The position numbers and the translations under genes are program-made. A stretch of DNA of 64,000 nt, taken from the NCBI GenBank assembly GCA_018398575.1, contig JAGTXZ010000024.1, positions 310,001 to 374,000 on the forward strand. Direction: 5' to 3'. Positions within the stretch are counted from its first letter, which is position 1; every line of letters begins with the position of its first letter. Shown here piece by piece: positions 56,508 to 64,000 of this stretch. The notes under the pieces are model-generated. The model did not search any database and had not been told where the DNA came from. It saw only the letters and a program-made list of their open reading frames with translations. The DNA comes from Ampelomyces quisqualis. Lineage: Eukaryota > Ascomycota > Dothideomycetes > Pleosporales > Phaeosphaeriaceae.

Positions 56508-58422
56508 TCAGTCCACTTTCGCAATCAAGTCCCAGCACTTGCGCATGCCAGTGGACAGTGTCTGTTGACTCATAGCCGCGCCTTCAATGAATCTTCTTAT
56601 CGGCGGGCCAGCATCGTCCTCTTCGGAATTCTCGGTGTTATCACCAGAGACTTCGAATTGATAGACGTGCATAGTGAGCCGTATGTGCGTGAAGATGTGT
56701 ACCAGTGGTGGAAAATGCGCGACACAGCGTGCTCCCTTCATGTCGAGTCTGCCCACACGCAGGCCCGATACGTACTTGCTGGCGGCATCTTGGCGAGACG
56801 CGGGCGTATTTGTGGATGCACACAATGTGCTCTGCGGGAACTGCCTGTGGCACAGTTAGTGGAACCCATCAAACAAGTTGAAAAACCGAGCGGTGTCGCT
56901 TAGTTTCCAGTCCGCCAGCCACAGGTTGGCATTTTGATAAAAAGATACTTGTCGTTCCTTACGTACCAGAGTGATGCTAAGAGGCCTTTGGCCGGTCTTT
57001 GTTCAATCAACCATTTGCTTTTTCCGTGTGACGAGCACATCTGGATAATGCATACTACGCATTCTTGCTCCGTCGCCTTCTTCTTCGCGACCTTTTTCGG
57101 AAAAAGTGAGCAGTACGTAGCTATTTGCTTTGTGTCGTGCTCCAGCATGAGATCTTGCGTCGAAGGCTTTCGCTTCCTGGAGCCAGCAAGTCCCAAGTTC
57201 TGGACCGCGTCCTGCATCTCTTCGTCAGTGCCTGCCGGACCCGCGGCAGGGGTCCCGCTGCTGAAGTAGCTGGAAATCTTGTTGTTCTGCTTCGTACTGG
57301 TCTTTCTCTTCTTAGTCATCTTCGATGCCTCGACAGCATCTGTAGTATCAGTGGTGAGTGCCAAATCCTCGATGTCAATCGTGTCACATAATGTGCAAGC
57401 ATCCTCAATATCTTCTACTTCTCTTCGCGACTGGTGTCTTGCTGCCAATAGCGCTTGACCTTCGCTGTAGGCTCTGCAGGTTGCTTGTATGGGACACATA
57501 TCGCACTGCGGCCGTGGTGTGCAAATCGTAGATCCAAGTTCCATAAGCGCTTGATTCCATTGACCTGGTATCGCGCTTGTGCTCGCATCTGGGTTTGCGG
57601 AAACGTGCTTGATCAGAAGATCTGCTTCCTCCCACAAGATGTCTGACGCTTTCTTGTCTTTCGCATCCATGTGAAGACCGAGCTGTCGACTGAGTACCCG
57701 TGCGACGTTTCCGTCAAGCACAGGCTCAGCTTTCCCGAACGCAATGCTTGATACAGCACCGGCAGTATACCTGCCAATGCCAGGAATTTCCTGCAGGTCG
57801 ACTGCTTGACTTGGCAACAGGCATGACCCACTGGCGGGCTTTTTAACCATGGCCTTTGCGCCTTCATGAAGCCGGGTTGCACGCGAATAGTACCCGAGGC
57901 CTTTCCACGCTGCCAGGACATCTTCGTGGTCCGCCGCGGCAAGATCTTGAACCGTGGGCCATTTGGAGATCCAGTTGTTGAAGTAGGAAATGACAGTCGT
58001 AACCCGTGTCTGTTGCAGCACTAGAGGCAACATCAGCATCGACACGGTCCAGCATAGGGTACAAGACAACAGTATTACTTACTTACTTCGCTCACCCAGA
58101 CTTCATACGCTCTCCGGCCCAAGGCTTCCCCAAATTCCTTCTCTCTTCCGTCGAAGTCCTTAGCATCAAGCCATGCTTTGCGCCACGGCATACTACGCGT
58201 CTCCTCGACACTCGAGAACCAGCTCAACAACGCATCGCAACTTACGCGATCATTCAAGAGAAGTGGAAAGTGATATGACACACTGTGACTGCGCAACGGC
58301 AAGATAGCAGTTGACAGAGTCTTTCCAGTCGGAGTCGGTATAGCGGACTTGGGGACCTTGATCAACGGTTTCGACTTTGTCGACTTGTCAGAGGCTGCCG
58401 CTTGCTTGGGTCGTGGTGCCAT
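56508..58422 (-). CDS. mutY: Adenine DNA glycosylase MutY/MUTYH
   Basis: Three exons: 58422-58083, 58020-56967 and 56844-56508; introns of 62 and 122 nt; 576 residues. It removes adenine mispaired with 8-oxoguanine in base-excision repair in nucleus and mitochondria. The motif VWVSEVMLQQT spans the first splice junction and carries the catalytic Glu (about 112). The helix-hairpin-helix LQEIPGIGRYTAGA is at about 189-202, and the catalytic Asp lies in LDGNVARVL (about 216). Four Cys of the iron-sulfur cluster are at 280, 286, 289 and 295. The C-terminal half holds the NUDIX-like 8-oxoG recognition domain (LASLWQFP across the second junction, HIFTHIRLTMHVY, TGMRKCW). A Lys/Ser-rich linker of about 110 residues separates the domains. 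The ATG at 58422 was chosen because upstream residues are not conserved. Confidence 0.92.
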
Positions 58423-59159
58423 TATGCGCTGTAACTGTGATGCAATACAAACTATTTTATTGGAACTGGGCTGCTGCCTCCTATGATGCATACACCGAGA
58501 GAGAATATTGAGATCTCACGATCTATGTTGCGTCCAGGTGCGGAGATCCCAATCGCGCTAGGCACGCGCTCTAGCGTGATCGCCAGACGACACTCGCACC
58601 CACTACGGAGTAGACAAGATGACAAATAACAAAGGTGAGCACGGGAACGCGCCTTCTTTACGGCGTTCTACCAACCTCAAGGCCACAAGTAGAAAAAGAA
58701 AATACCGAAACATGGCACAGTGTCAAGTGATGCATGTTAAATAAGTTTTATCCACAGATTGCTTATGGAAACACAGTACTGTTTGCATTCGAGCAAGGCG
58801 GAGCCTGCAAATTCTGGCCATCGTTCCCGATCAGGACATCCAACGCGGTATCCCAGCCAACAATAAATATGAAACCTTTTGACTATCCCTGAAACCCGGA
58901 AAAATAGCTAATGGTTACATGGTGGGAGAAAGAACTAATCCGAAAGGCTTAAAGCGGAAGAGCACATGAAAATAAAGACGATGTTATAGCAGTCGAAATG
59001 ACAATAAAACAAATTGGTATCATGCACTTAGCACACGTATGAGATTGATGCATAAAGGCATTGCGGCATAAAATCTACAGGGTGAGGGAAGCCTCCTCTG
59101 CCCAAGACAAACGCCGAAACCTTGACCCTAGTATGATTAGGAATTACTAAACTGGAACA
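58423..59159. other. Intergenic: mutY promoter and 3' flank of the PH-domain gene
   Basis: 737 bp without an open frame of note. AT-rich stretches near 58720-59060 (AATAAA-like signals such as AAATAA) may hold the 3' end of the PH-domain transcript. Nothing else recognised. Confidence 0.4.
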
Positions 59160-61985
59160 TTAAACGATGGGGCCTTTCCCCATTTGCATTCGTGGTGGCA
59201 TTGGTGGGAGGGGCGTGTTTGGTGGAAGTGCTGGTAGTGGTAAATTGGGAGGCGGACCAGGAAGTGGCATGTCTGATTGTGATGGTGGCGTAGACAAAGA
59301 GGTGTTGTGCGGCGTGGACGGCAGAGGAAAGTTTGACGGGAGATTTGGTAGAGGCATGTTGGGCGGCGGCACTGGGGGTGGAAGATCGAAGGCTGACATA
59401 TTCCATCGAGGTGCAACCAACTTGTACTCGACTTGTAGCTGTGGTTGAATTCCCATCGAAGCTGAATTGGAGCGAGGTAATTGAGTACTCGGCAACTCAG
59501 ATGATGCCGCTTGGGGATTTGAGGTTCGCCTGCTCGGTACAAACGAGGGTGTGGAGACTACAGCACGTACCGGACGTGAAGAAGTGAGAAGATACGGTGC
59601 TGGCGAAATTCGAGTTTGCACTGATTTTACTTTTCCCTGTCCGATCGTAGAGAATGATCGTGGATGTGATGTTGGCCCGGAGTTCACTGAGACAGATGGT
59701 GGCCTGGCGGGTGCAGTCACAGATCGGTGAACGTTGACACTCAAAAGAAAAGCGGCCGGACCTGACGATGGTGTCATGGAGGAGAGTCGGCGGGAAGCAC
59801 CCTTGAACTTATCCGTATGCTGTTGCTGTGCTCGGACAGGGAAAGGTCGAAGGAAAGGCTTTGGGTTAGCGGAAACACGGCGCTGTGCTCTGACATCAGG
59901 CGCAGGTGAAGGTCCATTAGCAGCAGCCATTGCAGCATTAGGTGGAGCTGCAATAATAGATTGGTGAGAGGTAGATAAGGAAGGTAGAGGTGCTGATTCT
60001 TTTGGTGGCGGTAGGACAATGTCCCTTCGAGGTGGGATGTTGTAGCCGTGAGCACTCGATTGTGTACAATCTTCTTCGCGGACCGGGAGCTGAATTGATG
60101 CCTGGACATTCAACTTGGGCTCAGCTTGAGAGTGACTTGGACGTGCATCATTCGCACTGGGCGGACTTGCGTACTCTCGCGTCTCCATCGTCCGCAGCGT
60201 GACTGACTCGTTGATGGATAGACCCGAGTCTGTAGGCTTGAGTGGTGCCACTTCGGCCATGGTAGGCGAGACAGGTCCATATAGAGAATGTCGCTGCCAC
60301 AGTGCGGGCCTATTGGCCGATGGTGCAGAGTGCTCATCGGTCACTCGCAAAGGCTGCATCGACCTGCGCCGCGAAGCGACGCTCGCGTTTGGATTCATGT
60401 GGAAGGATTTGAGGGACATGGCGCTTCGCTGAGGTTCAGACTCGACCACGGGAAAGTTGCCTTGGTGCAACGGTGATTGTGGAACTGGCGACGACTTTCG
60501 TGAGGTAGAGCAAGTGCCCGGACCAGACAGGGAAGTGGAGTTGGACACGGGCTGCAGTTGATCCTGCGAAACCGGCATTGTCGCAATTGATGAGGCCTCG
60601 ATTGACTGTCGCTGTGTTCCATGTCGATACGATTGCCCACTAGATGACTCGGTAATGCTCATCGTTCGCTCACTTCGATTCGATGCCCAGTCCGATGCAA
60701 TAGTCTGCGGAAACCCATATTGAGATTGTAAAGGCGAGTCAATGGGCAAAATCTTGCTGGGTACTTTTGGATCCTGTTGCACCATGTATCGGTGACTTGT
60801 GCCTGTGATGTCACTGGACCTCGATTCCCTCGTGTCATCTGTCGAAGACGACGCGCGACTTGCTTCATCGTTCACCTTCGTTCCACCTTGGTTGTCAATC
60901 TCTTTCCGGACCGCAGTCATCCAGGCGTCCATCTCTTCTCCGCTCTCTAGGACGAGTAAGAAACTGGTTGCTGCTTTCTTGGTGGTAGAATTATGTGAGC
61001 GTATTCGCGAGAGCAGTGAATTGCGGGGCCCGGCCTCAATAGTCCCATCATCCAAGGCATGACTGGAGATTTGCAAAACCCAATGCTTGCCTGGTATAAG
61101 ATCGCATGCAAAAGCCGCGGAGTCCTTGCCCAATTTCAACACCTTTTCGGGAGTGCGGTCGAGGGAGCCATCCTCTGCATACTGCAGAACATAACCCGCA
61201 ACAACAAGAACGTAGATCTTTTTCAACAGCTCCGGCGCAGGTGGGTTTAGAACCGAATATGATATCAGGCGCCGGTGTGTCTTCTCGAGTCTTTCAGCCT
61301 CTGCTCCGTCTTCTGATATCATTGAGAGATCGCGCACGCTGTTTATCCTCTCTCGCAAAAGCTCGGCCTGCCGTCTCTGGCTTTGCGTTCTCAGCAGTAG
61401 CTCGGGAGCAAACACACACGCTTGGACTGTATCATGCTTTAAGGACTGTGAAAAAGCCTGAAACAGCGGAGGAGGTTCCCAAGTTCCGAAATCTTCTGAA
61501 GGTGGACCGGGCTTGATGGAGGTGGGTCTGAAAATTTGGCTTGAGCGAGCTCGTATGGTTTGTTGGGCTGGAGGCGAGGGGTTGCGTCGCAATGAAGACT
61601 TGGGTGCGGATACTGCTGCAGCAGGCTTGGGTGGGGGTTGTGGCCGTATGGGCACAGCAAGTCCGGCTTCTGTATGCCCGCGAGCTCTTTCCGCCCTTGG
61701 TCGGCTGAAGAGATGAAACAGAGACATTTTCGATGCGGCTCGTTCAAGCTTCGGAACACTTGGAGGGGGCGACGAATCTCGACGGAAAGAAGCCGTTTGG
61801 CCAGCCGAAGATGGTAGTGGCGACTCGGTCTCCCGCAGGTTGGTCGTAGATCGACCGAAGCGCCATCGTGAGGTAGAGGTAGAGGTCGATTCCTGCGCAC
61901 GAGTGCGCATACTGCTGGTAGGAGTTGCCCGCTCCGGGCCGGTGCTATGGTTGGCTAGATATATCTGCGAAGAAGATAGAGCCAT
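59160..61985 (-). CDS. Large PH-domain protein with proline-rich C-terminus
   Basis: A single-exon frame of 941 residues from the ATG at 61985. Residues 1-170 are Ser/Pro/Arg-rich and probably disordered, with SSLRRNPSPPAQQ-type possible 14-3-3 or SH3 sites. Residues about 180-370 hold the folded part: helices with LLRERINSVRDLS, then the PH-like barrel (KKIYVLVVAGYVLQYAEDGS, DLIPGKHWVLQISS, SFLLVLESGEEMDAWMTAVR) ending in the Trp-containing helix usual for PH domains. Residues 380-860 are low-complexity Ser/Pro. The last 70 residues repeat a PLPxxPP unit (PPPVPPPNMPLP, LPALPPNTPLPPMPP), which suggests profilin, SH3 or WW binding. A role in cortical or signalling scaffolding is inferred; no named orthologue. 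Confidence 0.85.
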   Translation of the reverse strand: MALSSSQIYLANHSTGPERATPTSSMRTRAQESTSTSTSRWRFGRSTTNLRETESPLPSSAGQTASFRRDSSPPPSVPKLERAASKMSLFHLFSRPRAERARGHTEAGLAVPIRPQPPPKPAAAVSAPKSSLRRNPSPPAQQTIRARSSQIFRPTSIKPGPPSEDFGTWEPPPLFQAFSQSLKHDTVQACVFAPELLLRTQSQRRQAELLRERINSVRDLSMISEDGAEAERLEKTHRRLISYSVLNPPAPELLKKIYVLVVAGYVLQYAEDGSLDRTPEKVLKLGKDSAAFACDLIPGKHWVLQISSHALDDGTIEAGPRNSLLSRIRSHNSTTKKAATSFLLVLESGEEMDAWMTAVRKEIDNQGGTKVNDEASRASSSTDDTRESRSSDITGTSHRYMVQQDPKVPSKILPIDSPLQSQYGFPQTIASDWASNRSERTMSITESSSGQSYRHGTQRQSIEASSIATMPVSQDQLQPVSNSTSLSGPGTCSTSRKSSPVPQSPLHQGNFPVVESEPQRSAMSLKSFHMNPNASVASRRRSMQPLRVTDEHSAPSANRPALWQRHSLYGPVSPTMAEVAPLKPTDSGLSINESVTLRTMETREYASPPSANDARPSHSQAEPKLNVQASIQLPVREEDCTQSSAHGYNIPPRRDIVLPPPKESAPLPSLSTSHQSIIAAPPNAAMAAANGPSPAPDVRAQRRVSANPKPFLRPFPVRAQQQHTDKFKGASRRLSSMTPSSGPAAFLLSVNVHRSVTAPARPPSVSVNSGPTSHPRSFSTIGQGKVKSVQTRISPAPYLLTSSRPVRAVVSTPSFVPSRRTSNPQAASSELPSTQLPRSNSASMGIQPQLQVEYKLVAPRWNMSAFDLPPPVPPPNMPLPNLPSNFPLPSTPHNTSLSTPPSQSDMPLPGPPPNLPLPALPPNTPLPPMPPRMQMGKGPIV

Positions 61986-63233
61986 GATGGCTGGGTGGGC
62001 TGCTCAGAGCCAGAAAAGAGTGAGGAGATCCAAGCGGCGACGTTCGGATGAAGACTTGGATGGTATGGGTATTGTGTTCAATGTGCGTGGTATGGCCGGG
62101 TGGATACTCGGTATGCTGGAAGCAGAGACGATTTTCAAACGACAGTACAGGACATGGGCCCCTACAGGAGGAAATACGCTGCAGTTACTTAAGAGAGCAG
62201 CAGCCGAACGAAGAAGAGAGTGAAATAAGCTGAGGCCACTGAAAGAGCAGTGGAAAGCAGATGTAATGGATGGTGGGCGTGGCAGGCGTTGGCTGCCGCA
62301 GAAGATGGCCGGTCTGGAGCATATTGGCAGGGAACAGCGCCATGACCATGGTTGGCCGACTTGTGTGACCCGGATGTCGCAGGGGCTCCCAGGTGGGCCC
62401 CTTTTGGAGTGAAGGTTGGATAATCTGGATTATTGGACATGTACTCCGCTTGGCTCGTGGGGCGGGTAGCCGTGTTAGTGCAACGAATGGATTCCCCGCA
62501 AAGCGCTGGCGTGTTTCGAGCCGCAACGTCGCTGTTAGTTACCTTCGTAGCATCTATCTGTCTCGGGAAAATTGGGCTGCAGGCTCGCTTTGGCAATAGT
62601 GAAGTCATGGCGCTGCAGTGCTGCTCGCGACCAACACAATCCGCCCGCAGACCGCGCCGCATGTTGTGAGCGTGATGCGTGGGGCAACGACGTGCAAATT
62701 GATGAGGCGCGGCCAGAGTGTGATAATCTGAACGTGACTGACCGTGACTGACTGTGACTGAGCCCAAGGGGCCGGGGCTGCAGGTCTGTCTTCAGCCTTG
62801 GGGCGAGCCTTGAGTCGCAGGAGTATGCTACGCGTCGCGTCATGTCTCGTTGCAGTCTCAGTGTGACGAGTGCGGCGAGGTGCGGCGTATCGATGCGGGA
62901 ACTTACTTTCCGCCAGCCGTCGCATGCTTGCCAGGAGTCGGCACCCGACGAGTACTACGTACGCGGGGCTTTTTGCACCATCGCTTTGTTGAGTGGGAGT
63001 GCTCAGTGGGAGTTGACGTTGGGCCGTGGGCCGTGGCGGCAGGCAGCTACCCCGGCCGCTTCGAAGGGCTGACAGTGGTGCTTAGTGGGGTAGCATTTTC
63101 ACGTGATCAGAATCACCCAAGTCGACCTTCACGCCCTCATGACGCCGCGGATCACCTGCCAAATCATCCCCCGCTTCCCTCCTGTGCTCACTAATATCCT
63201 CACCGTGCCGCGTCACGCCATTGCCCCGCCGCC
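61986..63233. promoter_or_regulatory. Divergent promoter region between the PH-domain gene and the partial + gene
   Basis: A 1.25-kb shared upstream region. It has many overlapping frames on both strands (up to 192 codons), which I take as chance frames in GC-rich sequence because none shows a family motif. A tandem GTGACTGA repeat lies near 62737-62760. No regulatory site can be named with confidence. Confidence 0.4.
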
Positions 63234-64000
63234 ATGCCACCCGATATCAATTCGTTGCCGCCCTCGCCGCTGGCCTCGCCCTCACCAACCACCAGCGCCT
63301 CGCGCAACCAGTCTCCCTCAGCCTCGCGCACCATGGCCTCTGCGTCGCCGCACTCGCTCGCTGCCACTGCCGCCATGAACGCCGGCATCCAGAACGACGA
63401 AACCCGCCGCTCTTCGTCCGGTAGCATGCGACGAGAAGTGGAGCGTGCGCGCCGGCGGTCAAGCATCCGCATCAACCTGAATCTCAACGACCCCGCCGTC
63501 CCTGCGCCCGGCGAGATGCAGCGCAGCCCGTCGGCCCGTAGCAGAGGTCCCCTCCAAAGCCCGCATCACGAACGCGCCCCCAGCCTGGGCGAGCTGCACC
63601 AGGAGCTCGAGTACGAGCAAGAAGGCCAGGTCAATCGCCTGCTCAGCATGATCCGCCAACAGCAAGCCCAGATCTCAACCCTGCAAGCCTCCCAGCAGCA
63701 GCCCTCCTCCTCGGCTGTTGACGACAGCACCCCCACCTCGGAGCGTTCCCTGTCCCTTTCTCATTCGGCGCATCCCTCGCATGCTGCTGTCTCGCCCTTG
63801 CCCATCTCTCCGCTACCCATGACGAACCAGCCACGCTCCCATTCGCCCTTTGCCCTAGGCCGAATCAGTCGCCAGTCGTCCTTTGCGGACCGCTCGCGTG
63901 GCGGCAGTCATGCCGGCTCCCCAGCCCTACGGCCCATGTCAGGCCAGGGTGGTGTCTATGACTACAACGACATGTTGCCCGGCTCTGCCACTGGACGGGA
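63234..64000 (+). CDS. N-terminal part of a Ser/Pro-rich protein with a coiled coil (cut by window end)
   Basis: From the ATG at 63234 the frame stays open for 255 codons to the right edge. It starts MPPDINSLPPSPLASPSP. Residues 1-110 are rich in Ser, Pro and Arg with several RRSS-type kinase sites. A helix at about 121-155 (GELHQELEYEQEGQVNRLLS, then MIRQQQAQISTLQAS) is a predicted coiled coil. More Ser/His/Pro-rich sequence follows. The composition fits a nuclear or signalling protein with a disordered N-terminus. The family is not recognised, and the C-terminal domains lie outside the window. Confidence 0.7.
   Translation, partial: MPPDINSLPPSPLASPSPTTSASRNQSPSASRTMASASPHSLAATAAMNAGIQNDETRRSSSGSMRREVERARRRSSIRINLNLNDPAVPAPGEMQRSPSARSRGPLQSPHHERAPSLGELHQELEYEQEGQVNRLLSMIRQQQAQISTLQASQQQPSSSAVDDSTPTSERSLSLSHSAHPSHAAVSPLPISPLPMTNQPRSHSPFALGRISRQSSFADRSRGGSHAGSPALRPMSGQGGVYDYNDMLPGSATGR

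Noticed and set aside
56217..56903. 228-codon + strand frame
   Set aside because: It lies opposite the last exon and intron of mutY, whose NUDIX-domain motifs are clear on the minus strand; the + frame shows no family motif.
61986..63233. Genes in the divergent promoter (frames up to 192 codons)
   Set aside because: Many frames on both strands overlap in GC-rich sequence with no motifs; they look like chance frames.

Overview
The window looks like a chromosome segment of a filamentous ascomycete, most likely a Dothideomycete of the order Pleosporales. This rests on short introns of about 47-122 nt with GTRNGT donors and CTAAC-type branch points, on the gene families present, and on two AT-rich blocks where coding frames are broken almost only at codons reachable by C-to-T or G-to-A changes (CAA/CAG to TAA/TAG, TGG to TAG/TGA). 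That pattern is the mark of repeat-induced point mutation (RIP). The organism is inferred, not proven.

Layout. (1) 1-4163: AT-rich, RIP-ruined repeats cut by the left window edge. (2) 4165-10658: a normal-composition pocket holding a truncated DUF4470-type gene, a decayed pogo/Fot-type transposase, a 554-bp hAT-type MITE with an 8-bp target-site duplication (TSD), a single-pass membrane protein gene, a pseudogene of a SAT4/Pth11-like seven-helix protein, and a LURP-one/tubby-like gene. (3) 10659-47499: a 36.8-kb AT-rich block with sharp edges. It can be read as one hAT transposon (hAT-A; perfect TSD GAGTTTAC, matching terminal inverted repeats) of about 3.1 kb that was inflated by nested insertions: Gypsy-1 (10974-31694, TSD CTTAG), which itself holds Gypsy-2 (13108-20221, TSD GAAGT) and Copia remains, and Gypsy-3 (33783-46821, TSD TCTAT), which holds a second hAT, hAT-B (39408-45436, TSD GAGAGAAG). 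(4) 47500-49238: a decayed amino-acid permease fragment and otherwise empty sequence. (5) 49239-64000: an ordinary gene-dense region with a cyclase-family enzyme, an MME1-like mitochondrial carrier, a SAP-domain membrane protein, an NmrA-like oxidoreductase, a small cysteine-rich secreted protein with an in-frame stop, MutY adenine DNA glycosylase, a large PH-domain proline-rich protein, and the start of a Ser/Pro-rich protein cut by the window edge.

The genes of region 5 are separate housekeeping and accessory genes with their own promoters; I see no biosynthetic cluster. The strongest unusual signals are the fully resolvable nesting history of the AT-rich block, an extra zinc-binding-type reading frame running opposite to pol in two different Gypsy elements, and a family of near-identical intron-like segments inside hAT-B. 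No tRNA, rRNA, CRISPR or captain-type (DUF3435) recombinase was recognised. All boundaries were read by eye.
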